Part shown: one piece after another, positions 52,785-59,675 of the stretch
Numbering within the stretch: the first letter of the stretch is position 1
How the letters are laid out: each line of letters begins with the position of its first letter
From: Argonema antarcticum A004/B2
Lineage (GTDB): Bacteria; Cyanobacteriota; Cyanobacteriia; Cyanobacteriales; Aerosakkonemataceae
DNA length: 64,000 nt
NCBI RefSeq assembly: GCF_023333585.1
Contig: NZ_JAIQZN010000027.1
Coordinates: 1-64,000, forward strand
Direction of reading: 5' to 3'
Position numbers and translations under genes: made by a program
Notes under the pieces: model-generated
The model's database searches: none
What the model was told of the DNA's origin: nothing
What the model saw: only the letters and a program-made list of their open reading frames with translations

Positions 52785-53693
52785 TTAATCTTTAGCTTCG
52801 GAGAATGCTGGTTCAATTACTCTACCTCGTCTGAGTAAGCGATCGCCCTTAAACAAAGCGGGAGTTATGGTTACGTAGTCTTTCGTGGCCCGATCGATAC
52901 TTGGCTCGAAGTCAAAATACTCGCGCCCGTTCTGTGCATCCTCCGATCGGTAGATTTGGACTCGAATTCCCTGGTCCATCAAACTTTGTGGCAGAAGTCT
53001 TGCCAATTCTAGCGCCATCTGCGGTCTTTCCAGATATGACGCGCCCATCAGTCTTTGAATCAGATTCAACAGTTCTGGCAGATCTTCTATACCCAGCTCG
53101 TCGAGGGGTTTTTTGCCTTCTTGAGGGCGACCTACTGCCAGGTCGATCGTATTTATAGCATCGGCGAGATTGTCTAGAAGTACTTGACTATCAACTCGCA
53201 CGATCGGCCCAGGCGCTTCCGCAAGCTGAGGAAGTTCTGCACTATTTTCATTTTTGTTTTTATCGAGTTGCAGTACAACTTCCACCCCCACCAGCACAAA
53301 CACCAGTAAAATAGCCATCCACGCGCCGGGGGAAGTTCTCGTCAGGGAAACCAGCGAACCCAAAATGGCGATGGAGATGAGTCCCTGTACCACTTTTAGG
53401 ATTAACTTGTTGGTAGATAAACGTCCAGCTTGGATGGCAATTTGCTCAGGCTGTGGTAAAACAAGTTGAGTCTTGCTAGCGGCGGTGAGAGTTGCGATCG
53501 ACTGTCGCAGCGTATCCAGGAAAAACGCCGCCTGACGTACCTGAGCCACATTTAGCTCGCCAGTGTAACTCTTTTGAAGACGATCGAGTCGGCTATGAAC
53601 CAGCTTAACTACCTGCTCAACGCTGGTTGCTTTATCAATCTCTTTCTGTAGTTCGTTACGTTCTTTGCCAAAAAGTGTTAATAGTGTGTTCAT
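52785..53693 (-). CDS. two-span membrane protein, candidate partner of the Hsp70-like ATPase
   Basis: A 302-residue protein. An N-terminal helical domain (FGKERNELQKEIDKATSVEQ) precedes two hydrophobic segments at about 98-118 and 123-142 (GAWMAILLVFVLVGVEVVLQ). The soluble C-terminal domain contains paired helices and ends YVTITPALFKGDRLLRRGRV followed by IEPAF. That end resembles the beta-domain tail of GrpE, the Hsp70 nucleotide exchange factor; the resemblance is by eye only. No other family is recognised. The isrB element is inserted right behind its start, within about 60 bp, and may have changed its promoter. Confidence 0.65.
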   Translation of the reverse strand: MNTLLTLFGKERNELQKEIDKATSVEQVVKLVHSRLDRLQKSYTGELNVAQVRQAAFFLDTLRQSIATLTAASKTQLVLPQPEQIAIQAGRLSTNKLILKVVQGLISIAILGSLVSLTRTSPGAWMAILLVFVLVGVEVVLQLDKNKNENSAELPQLAEAPGPIVRVDSQVLLDNLADAINTIDLAVGRPQEGKKPLDELGIEDLPELLNLIQRLMGASYLERPQMALELARLLPQSLMDQGIRVQIYRSEDAQNGREYFDFEPSIDRATKDYVTITPALFKGDRLLRRGRVIEPAFSEAKD

Positions 53694-53753
53694 CAGAGAA
53701 ATGGGTTTGAAACCCCGTCATACCAGCGAAGCGGAGGACGGCTTTGCTGAAAT

Positions 53754-54851
53754 CTAGCTAGCAACAATTAATCCAGTTGAACGCCGAATTAACGTCACCT
53801 TGCTAGATGCTATCTGCCCTAACCGTTTCCAGTTAGCATCGCTGACAGATATCTGTTTTTCGGTGTCGCCACTGACATAGCCAATCCATGAAGGAGAATT
53901 GACCAAATCACCTTTGCGAACACCATGACGAGTTATAGAACCGCCATATTTGCGCCTAATTCCACCTTTTGAAGGAACCATTAAATGAAGTTGCCGGCGG
54001 CTATAGGGAGGGCGACGAATCGCAAAGAATGGTGCAGGGGTAACAGCAACGAAACCAAACCAGTTCGCACCACTTTCGGTTATTTTGTGATAGCGTCTGT
54101 ACTCAACAAAGGCGGATGCGGCAATTGCTACCCCATCTACAGCGTGAGTGTTAAACTCAGCCGAAGACTTTTGAGTTTTGTTTTTGAATAGCCCCAGATA
54201 TTCACGGGTTAAAGCGGTTTGATAACCTTCAATTGCGGTAGCTGGTGCGAACTTTTCTAACTGACTCAGCATCCAGCGCTGGCCTACCATCACGGGGGAG
54301 AAACCTTTCCCCGATTTAGCTTTCCTGCGCCCTGATGTCAAATCCACATCAGCCCGAACATATTCGTACCTAATTTCTGTGACTGGGTAAATTTTGCTCA
54401 GTTCGGATACTATCCTGAGTTCGAGTTGACGGTTGGCGCGAATTGATGGAGGGAGTTTACTTTGACGGCGATTATCAAATCGTTTTTGACGATGAGCGCG
54501 TTTTGAGAATGCAACTTTTCGGTTAATTCTTCTCCCTCTACGTCCCCGCCGCATTAATCGTCGTGCGTCCATTCGTTGGCGCACGGTTTTAAATGGCAGA
54601 ATCAAATGAGCCGCGTAGAGCGTAAATTTTGCTGACTGAACGCCAATACCTGAATAATGCTTGCCGGGGTCGATGCCAATAACAATGTCTTGCGTGGTAT
54701 GGCCTGATGGCTCTACTGTCAGCCGCACGTAAAATTGACCGCAATCCGACCAGCATTTTACTGCTTTACCGGATTCAATCCACTTTCTTGCTCTTGAGGG
54801 AGTCGTGGGCATTAATGGTCGGTTGTCGCGTGAAATAACTGGAATTCGCAT
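53754..54851 (-). CDS. isrB: IsrB-type RNA-guided nuclease (IscB relative lacking HNH)
   Basis: A 365-residue protein. The PLMP motif is at residues 12-15, the RuvC-I aspartate D61 in VIGIDPGKHYSGIG, and the arginine-rich bridge helix at 97-112 (RRLMRRGRRGRRINRK). RuvC-II shows E163 in IRYEYVRADVD, and RuvC-III H236 and D239 in THAVDGVAIAASAF. Between RuvC-II and RuvC-III there are only about 70 residues and no Cys pairs or HNH motif, the distinguishing feature of IsrB against IscB. IsrB proteins nick DNA with an omega-RNA guide. The C-terminal part (SRRQLHLMVPSKGGIRRKYG) matches the family's target-adjacent-motif region. All catalytic residues are intact. Confidence 0.88.
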   Translation of the reverse strand: MRIPVISRDNRPLMPTTPSRARKWIESGKAVKCWSDCGQFYVRLTVEPSGHTTQDIVIGIDPGKHYSGIGVQSAKFTLYAAHLILPFKTVRQRMDARRLMRRGRRGRRINRKVAFSKRAHRQKRFDNRRQSKLPPSIRANRQLELRIVSELSKIYPVTEIRYEYVRADVDLTSGRRKAKSGKGFSPVMVGQRWMLSQLEKFAPATAIEGYQTALTREYLGLFKNKTQKSSAEFNTHAVDGVAIAASAFVEYRRYHKITESGANWFGFVAVTPAPFFAIRRPPYSRRQLHLMVPSKGGIRRKYGGSITRHGVRKGDLVNSPSWIGYVSGDTEKQISVSDANWKRLGQIASSKVTLIRRSTGLIVAS

Positions 54852-55075
54852 GATTTGGTATAACCCAAAAATGTTTGAGTCTCTTCGCCCAACTCAACTA
54901 GGATGTCTTGGCTTTCCCAACGCCTAAACCAATTAGGCTTACAGAGATCCGAACTAGAGAAGCATTCGGATGTATGTGCCCTCGTTGAGTCTCAACGGGC
55001 TATTCACCTCTTACGTTGTCCGAATTGGTTCGGACAATCCCCGTCCCTTTAGGGCGGGGTTGGTGAACTCTCGCA
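54852..55075 (-). ncRNA. omega-RNA of the isrB element
   Basis: The 224 nt directly before isrB contain no ORF but many paired segments on the minus strand: CCCCGCCC with GGGACGGGG, TTGTCCGAA with TTCGGACAA, CCGTTGAGA with TCTCAACG, and TCCGAATGC with GTTCGGA. The 3' part runs GGCGTTGGGAAAGCCAAGAC to a CATTTTTGGG segment near the isrB start. This is the arrangement of IscB/IsrB omega-RNAs, where the guide is taken from DNA just beyond the far end (above about 55075). Confidence 0.75.
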
Positions 55076-55218
55076 CCAAGACTTCAGGTTTGCCCAAAAG
55101 CAGAACGATCGGGCGTCTTTTTCAAGTTTGACGCAAAGGGGATACGAGTTTCACCAATCCAGTCTCGATCCGGTAACAAAACTTAATGGTTCAACTACTA
55201 TTCCTAGCATATTTGTGA

Positions 55219-55344
55219 GACCAGAAACCCGGTTTCTTTTCGGCGATCCGAACAATATTACTCCCCTCCCCGCAGACGGGGAGGGGTTGGGGGTGGGGTT
55301 TTCAGTGTCCTAGAAACCCGGTTTCTTCAAGAAACCGGGTTTCT
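55219..55344. repeat. GAAACCCGGTTTC palindromes around a GC-rich hairpin
   Basis: A single AGAAACCCGGTTTCTT unit at 55219 and a back-to-back palindromic pair at 55312-55344 flank CTCCCCTCCCCG...CGGGGAGGGGTTGGGG. The palindrome is the same core found in family B elements. Nothing codes here. Confidence 0.8.
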
Positions 55345-55413
55345 TTTCGGCGCTGCACCTTAAACTCATAGTCCGTAAATTAATATTTAGACAGAGCAAA
55401 CAGGAGCAAAAAA

Positions 55414-56844
55414 ATGGCTGAAGAAAAAACCTATTTAGAATTATCAGAGTCAGATGGCGTTTCTCACAAATTCTATGAAGTAATTGTCAACAGCACAGAA
55501 GTTTCCATCCGCTACGGTCGGATTGGCGACCTTGGTCAGAGTCAAGTAAAATCCTACCCAACAGCCGAAAAAGCCAAAGCCGAAGCAACGAAAAAGATTA
55601 ACGAAAAACTGAAGAAAGGTTACGAACAAGCAGTCATGGGAGTGCGCCAGAAACGCACTGTGACTCGTCGGGAGATAAAGAGCGATCGCTCCACCGCTTC
55701 CCCATCTCCAGTGCTGTGGAAATTCGCCTCCGGTTCTGCCGCTTTCGGTATCTTTATCGACAAAAAGCGCTGTTGGGTTGGCAATCAAGCCGGTCAAATA
55801 TTTGCTCTCAACAATACAGGTCAAGTAATCAATCAATTGCGATTACCTGACGGCGTGAAATGTATCGTCGCCGATGATGGCTGGCTTTATGCGGGATGCG
55901 ATGATGGCAAAGTCTACGATTTAACTGGAAAAATTCCCCGTGTCGCTTATGAAATTGCCGAAAATGTGAATATTTTGTGGCTCGATATTAAAGATGCAAT
56001 TCTCGGAGTTTCCGATATCGAGGGTAACATCACAACCATCAATCACGAAGATGAATCCCAGTGGACTAAAAAAAGTAGCGGCGGCTACGGGTGGATGGTG
56101 CGTTGCGACGAAATTGGCGTTTATCACGGTCACAGCGACGGCGTAACAATGTATGATTGGGAAGATGGCAAGAAAATTTGGCATCAAAAAACTCGCGGCG
56201 ATGTGCTATTTGGTTGGCAAGAAGAAGCAATAGTTTATGCCAGTACCAGCCATAATTTAGTTTATTCTTTCACCAAAAAAGGGGAAGCCAAAACAATTTA
56301 CCAATGCGATGCGCCAGTGTATTCTTGCGCCACAGCAGAAGACGGCAAATATGTTTTCGCAGGCGACAATTGTTCGTCGATTTATTGTTTTAATGAAAAA
56401 GGCGATCGAATCTGGAAACTAGCCACAGGATGCGGTTCCGCCTTCTCAATGCAATTTTTAGATAATCGCCTTTACATCGTCACCACCGACGGTTCTCTTG
56501 CTTGCATCGACGCCAGCGAATCTGCAATTAACGCCGCCAAAGCAGGTACAGTTCCCCAAACAGTTAATATTAAAGCTCCAGCAGCAATTGCCGCCGCTGT
56601 TCCTTCCAACACTTTGGAAACTACCTCAAACACAACGCAAGGAGTAATTGTCGAGTGTTTCCAAGAAGGAAGTAACTTAAGAATTCGCGTTGTTTCTCCT
56701 GATTACAACTCCAACTGGAAAGTGCAATTTCCTAAAGAACTTCGCGAAGAAGGTGCGCGTTATCTGGTGGAAGAGGTACGGGAATCTTCTCGCGGTGGAT
56801 TCTACCGCGCTTTTGGGGATATTAAGAAGTTAGTTACTCGTTGA
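55414..56844 (+). CDS. WGR-domain protein with beta-propeller repeats
   Basis: A 476-residue protein. Residues 1-85 form a WGR domain (FYEVIVNSTEVSIRYGRIGD; the family motif is here YGR) with the lysine-rich tail KAKAEATKKINEKLKKGYEQ. Residues about 110-370 contain repeated blades of the PQQ/WD-like type: FASGSAAFGIFIDKKRCWVG, LYAGCDDGKVYDLTG and YVFAGDNCSSIYCFNEKGD. A C-terminal domain of about 75 residues follows. WGR domains bind nucleic acid ends in PARPs; in bacteria they occur in several fusions of unknown role. A cytoplasmic scaffold or sensor is plausible; no enzyme motif is visible. Confidence 0.85.
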   Translation: MAEEKTYLELSESDGVSHKFYEVIVNSTEVSIRYGRIGDLGQSQVKSYPTAEKAKAEATKKINEKLKKGYEQAVMGVRQKRTVTRREIKSDRSTASPSPVLWKFASGSAAFGIFIDKKRCWVGNQAGQIFALNNTGQVINQLRLPDGVKCIVADDGWLYAGCDDGKVYDLTGKIPRVAYEIAENVNILWLDIKDAILGVSDIEGNITTINHEDESQWTKKSSGGYGWMVRCDEIGVYHGHSDGVTMYDWEDGKKIWHQKTRGDVLFGWQEEAIVYASTSHNLVYSFTKKGEAKTIYQCDAPVYSCATAEDGKYVFAGDNCSSIYCFNEKGDRIWKLATGCGSAFSMQFLDNRLYIVTTDGSLACIDASESAINAAKAGTVPQTVNIKAPAAIAAAVPSNTLETTSNTTQGVIVECFQEGSNLRIRVVSPDYNSNWKVQFPKELREEGARYLVEEVRESSRGGFYRAFGDIKKLVTR

Positions 56845-57005
56845 GATTGAGGATTCTATTTTAAACGCAGAGGTACGCAGAGAAAGATAAAAACTTGGCG
56901 TTACTTTGCGTTGACCTTTGCGTCCTTTGCGTTTAAAATAGTACCAAGATGCAGTTTGGTGATGCGATATTAACTCAAGTTGCTAGTTACTTGCTTTCTG
57001 GGTAT

Positions 57006-57048
57006 GTTGTTGCGCTTTAGCGCTCTAAGAGCGCTAAAGCGCAACAAC
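57006..57048. repeat. family C palindrome
   Basis: GTTGTTGCGCTTTAGCGCTC and its complement form arms of about 20 bp with almost no loop. It is related to the copies at 36948-36989 and 63743-63826. The rest of 56845-57133 shows no gene. Confidence 0.88.
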
Positions 57049-57133
57049 TCGCATATTGGTCACATTCTGTGAATTCCCCTTGACTCAAGAATATCCCATC
57101 CCAAATAATACTCTCTACTAAAAGAGGTGAGTT

Positions 57134-57589
57134 ATGAACAGTGTTAGCAATTTAAACAAACTCTATAATATTGATGATTCTCAGTGGCTAGAAGAAACAG
57201 TTAAATTAATTAAAAATCGCCAATTTAAAGACCTAGATTTAGATAATTTAATTGAGGAGTTAGAGGATTTGGGCAGGGAAAAGAAAAATGCTGTAGCCAG
57301 CCTTTTAGAACAGGTTATCCGCCATTTATTATTACTGCAATATTGGACAAGCGAATCCGACTATAATGCAGTTCACTGGCAAGAAGAAATCTATACTTTC
57401 AGAATTCAATTGAGACGAAGGATTACTACCAATCTCCGTAATTACTTAGATTCAGAATTAGATTCTATCTATAAAGATGCGTTAGGGTTTGTGAAAATTA
57501 AAACTCAAAATTCCGTCACTTTCCCCCTAGAGTGTCCTTACTCGCTTGACCAATTACTTGATATCGAGTGGTTGCCATCATTAAATTAA
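57134..57589 (+). CDS. DUF29 family protein
   Basis: A 151-residue helical protein with the DUF29 hallmarks: LYNIDDSQWLEETVKLIKNR, LDLDNLIEELEDLGREKKNA and LLEQVIRHLLLLQYW. The family is abundant in cyanobacteria, and its function is unknown. A paralogue is at 61842. The 3' end overlaps the CFI-box gene by 9 bp, convergently. Confidence 0.93.
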   Translation: MNSVSNLNKLYNIDDSQWLEETVKLIKNRQFKDLDLDNLIEELEDLGREKKNAVASLLEQVIRHLLLLQYWTSESDYNAVHWQEEIYTFRIQLRRRITTNLRNYLDSELDSIYKDALGFVKIKTQNSVTFPLECPYSLDQLLDIEWLPSLN

Positions 57590-58390
57590 ATCTTTACGCA
57601 TCCATTGTGCTAAACGTTCTAGTTGATGTCTCAGAAAACTTTTGATGGCTGGCCGTTTTTCCACATATTTAGCTATGCTAGGACTAATCTGGTAGTAAAA
57701 ATTAACTAGCCGTTTACCAACAGGATTAGTTAAAAGTTTTTCATCTCGGAAATTGCGAAATGTGTCTAGGTCTGGGTGTGTAGAAGTTGAGTAAGCTGCT
57801 GTGGCGATGAAGCAACCAGGTTTTTTTTCTAATGTTGTAAGACAAATCTTTGTTTCGCTAATTTTAAGCAAGGCAACTCTAATTTTTTTTAGGGTATCAT
57901 CTTGTTCCTTTTCTGGGTCAACTTCCCTGATTCGATTAAGGGCTTCTTTGTTATTAGCTATTTGACTCTCATAATATAAAACGTTTTCTGCGAATACCTT
58001 ATGATTTTTTATTTGGTCAACGCTAAACGAATTTTGATATTTCGTAACTTCATCAAATATCATTTTGTATTTTTCTGCAATGTATATTTCTAGGATTCCG
58101 CTAGTACGTGGACTATCAATAAGTTTCTCTAGACGGGCTGCCAAATCGAAAAGGAAAAAAAGTCTATCCAAAAATTCATAGGTTGGTCCTTCTGATGTAC
58201 TGATATTATTCTCTACGCTCCAAGCTTTCTCATTCCATAATACATAGCTAGCATATTTTTCCAAAGATTCTACATAATTGTTAAAAGCTTGTTGCACATC
58301 GCGATTTTCAGCGTAATATTTAGCTCTCTCCCAAAATCTTTCAGCACTTTCCTTGCAGGATTTTGCAGCTTGTCTCATTGGATTTTCCAT
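57581..58390 (-). CDS. CFI-box C-terminal domain protein
   Basis: A 269-residue protein. The first 170 residues are helical and unrecognised (SCKESAERFWERAKYYAENR). The C-terminal domain begins with the motif KKPGCFIATAAYSTSTHPDL and continues with a conserved helical block (LRHQLERLAQW), as in the CFI-box-CTERM family. The role of that domain is unknown. The start at 58390 (MENPMRQAAKS) is chosen for its strong ribosome-binding site GGGAGA, 7 nt upstream, over the ATG at 58423. It lies downstream of the ParB-like gene on the same strand. Confidence 0.75.
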   Translation of the reverse strand: MENPMRQAAKSCKESAERFWERAKYYAENRDVQQAFNNYVESLEKYASYVLWNEKAWSVENNISTSEGPTYEFLDRLFFLFDLAARLEKLIDSPRTSGILEIYIAEKYKMIFDEVTKYQNSFSVDQIKNHKVFAENVLYYESQIANNKEALNRIREVDPEKEQDDTLKKIRVALLKISETKICLTTLEKKPGCFIATAAYSTSTHPDLDTFRNFRDEKLLTNPVGKRLVNFYYQISPSIAKYVEKRPAIKSFLRHQLERLAQWMRKDLI

Positions 58391-58435
58391 GATTATCTCC
58401 CAAATAGCGAGTAAAAACCGCATAGTAAATTAGAG

Positions 58436-58513
58436 GAAGCGATCGCCCGCTCTTAACCCTCTCCCATCCTTCCCACTTCTGCGGTGCGTTACACTTCGTT
58501 AACACACCTACGC
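58436..58513. repeat. dispersed repeat with HIP1, copy 1
   Basis: The segment GAAGCGATCGCCCGCTCTTA through TGCGGTGCGTTA is repeated at 58916-58995. The two copies flank the ParB-like gene in the same orientation, with small indels. Confidence 0.75.
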
Positions 58514-58523
58514 CTCTTAAAGA

Positions 58524-58841
58524 TTATGTTAACCAAAGCACCTCCCGAAATTTATCAAAATCTTTTTTTAAATCTTCATCAGTCAAAAATTCTCCTCCAT
58601 CTCGCCGTTCTATAACGGGAACAGTTTTTGTCTCAGTGTACCCATTTTTTTGGCAAGCAGCTATAGCTCTATGGTTTCCATCAATAATTAGGTATTTTCC
58701 TTTAAAATAATAAACCTCTATAGGTCTCCATGAGGACGGATATCCCCCGGCGTAAAGATAGGTTTCTGCCATCTTTCTAACTTTACTCTTATCAATTGCG
58801 TCAGGATGGATACAAAATAAACTACAAGGGTTCATTTCCAT
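58524..58841 (-). CDS. ParB N-terminal-like nuclease/NTPase-fold protein
   Basis: A 105-residue single-domain protein. The segment WRPIEVYYFKGKYLIIDGNH followed by RAIAACQKNG is the ParB/sulfiredoxin-type signature (GNHR in place of GHRR). There is no helix-turn-helix or dimerisation domain, so it is not a plasmid partition protein. Such stand-alone domains occur in phage, antibiotic and defence contexts; CTP binding is possible. The ATG at 58841 has an AGAGG ribosome-binding site 7 nt upstream. Confidence 0.78.
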   Translation of the reverse strand: MEMNPCSLFCIHPDAIDKSKVRKMAETYLYAGGYPSSWRPIEVYYFKGKYLIIDGNHRAIAACQKNGYTETKTVPVIERRDGGEFLTDEDLKKDFDKFREVLWLT

Positions 58842-58915
58842 GAATATACCTCTTCTTAAGTTTCTATTTCCTATTACTCAATGCTTTGCGTAAAATTACA
58901 AAAAATTACACTAAG

Positions 58916-58995
58916 ATGAAGCGATCGCCCACTCTTAACCCTCTCCCCATCCTTGCCTTTGTTGCGGTGCGTTAACGAGGCGTAACGCACCCTAC
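58916..58995. repeat. dispersed repeat with HIP1, copy 2
   Basis: GAAGCGATCGCCCACTCTTA through GTTGCGGTGCGTTA, a direct partner of 58436-58513. It ends just after the DnaJ-type zinc-finger gene. Confidence 0.75.
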
Positions 58996-59000
58996 ATTTC

Positions 59001-59162
59001 TTATCTAATCCAGCCTTTACCTTGACACTTTTGGCATTGAGCTTCTCTGACAGCACCTTGTGGTTTTATCGTTCCTGTTCCGCCACATGATGGACACGGT
59101 TTTCCATCTTTAGCTTCAAAAGCGTTGGGATCTCTTATATCTGGTGGTTTCTCATTGCTCAT
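59001..59162 (-). CDS. DnaJ-type zinc-finger microprotein
   Basis: A 53-residue protein that is almost only a zinc finger: CPSCGGTGTI and CQKCQGKGW form one CxxCxGxG pair of the DnaJ type. The ATG at 59162 begins MSNEKPPDIRD; a TTG at 59189 is also open. The N-terminal MSNEKPP resembles MASEKPP of the next tiny ORF. A role in holding metal or binding unfolded protein is speculative. Confidence 0.7.
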   Translation of the reverse strand: MSNEKPPDIRDPNAFEAKDGKPCPSCGGTGTIKPQGAVREAQCQKCQGKGWIR

Positions 59163-59215
59163 AAAATAAAATCTCTTTTTTGATTTCAATCATTGTTGGT
59201 TGTGAAGGTTGTGAG

Positions 59216-59281
59216 TTAGATTGATCTCTCCATTTCTTCCTTAGATTTTTTTTGTTTATCTGGGGGTTTCTCGCTTGCCAT
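59216..59281 (-). CDS. 21-residue peptide ORF
   Basis: ATG at 59281 encodes MASEKPPDKQKKSKEEMERS and one more residue. A GGAGGG ribosome-binding site lies 14 nt upstream, at the edge of the useful range. The start resembles the N-terminus of the zinc-finger microprotein downstream, so it may be a duplicated and truncated start. Confidence 0.35.
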   Translation of the reverse strand: MASEKPPDKQKKSKEEMERSI

Positions 59282-59334
59282 AATTTAAATATTTCCCTCC
59301 TAAAGTGCGTTAAATAAATCGCTCAATCAAGCTT

Positions 59335-59499
59335 TTATGGGGGTGAATCGGTATCAATGACAGTTTCTTCTTTGCATTCCTGGCATTTATATACCACTCT
59401 TTCTGTGTATTGATTTATTGTTCTTCTTCCGACCTCTTCCATCTTGGTGCTTCCGCAGTGGTCGCATACAGGGCCACCAACTTCATTTCTTTTGCCCAT
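59335..59499 (-). CDS. zinc-ribbon microprotein
   Basis: A 54-residue protein with a classical zinc ribbon: CDHC (residues 12-15) and CQEC (39-42). It begins MGKRNEVGGPVCDHCGSTKM and ends with TVIDTDSPP. A GAGG ribosome-binding site lies about 8 nt before the ATG. It is the first gene of a minus-strand run of very small proteins ending at the CFI-box gene. No function is recognised. Confidence 0.65.
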   Translation of the reverse strand: MGKRNEVGGPVCDHCGSTKMEEVGRRTINQYTERVVYKCQECKEETVIDTDSPP

Positions 59500-59581
59500 T
59501 GCTTCTTACCTCATTGAATTGCCATCAGTGTATTTTTTTCCTTTCTCTATAATCTCACTGCGGAAAGCTTCTGTCAGTCGG

Positions 59582-59649
59582 AAATGTCGGTAATTTTATA
59601 ACCATAAAATGTCAGAAATGTAAGAAATGTCGTAAATGTCGGATATAAT
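59582..59649 (+). promoter_or_regulatory. promoter with four 9-bp direct repeats upstream of the STAND gene
   Basis: AAATGTCAG, AAATGTAAG, AAATGTCGT and AAATGTCGG follow each other without gaps at 59607-59642, with one more AAATGTCGG at 59582. A TATAAT box lies at 59644-59649, and the ATG is at 59676. The repeats cover the place of a -35 element, so they look like an operator array. They also lie between the divergent microprotein run and the STAND gene. Confidence 0.65.
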
Positions 59650-59675
59650 AGGGCAAACTATAGCCCATTGCTAAC

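Larger units (their letters stand above)
53700..55075 (-). mobile_element. IS200/IS605-type element carrying isrB, no transposase
   Basis: The unit comprises an omega-RNA region, isrB and a right-end hairpin near 53712-53740 (CCGTCCTCCGC...GCTGGTATGACGG on the minus strand). The left end lies near 55050-55075, where the scaffold begins with TTCACCAACCCCGCCC. No tnpA is present, so it must be moved in trans, as is usual for such elements. Exact ends are estimated. Confidence 0.7.

Noticed and set aside
53754-54851. IscB (with HNH) or a Cas9 relative
   Set aside because: The stretch between RuvC-II and RuvC-III is too short and has no HNH or Cys-pair motif, so IsrB is the better name.
55128-55313. 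61-residue frame before the WGR gene
   Set aside because: It spans the GAAACCCGG palindromes and a GC-rich hairpin and has no ribosome-binding site.
58524-58841. Plasmid partition protein ParB
   Set aside because: Only the N-terminal-type domain is present; there is no ParA gene, no helix-turn-helix and no parS-like site nearby.
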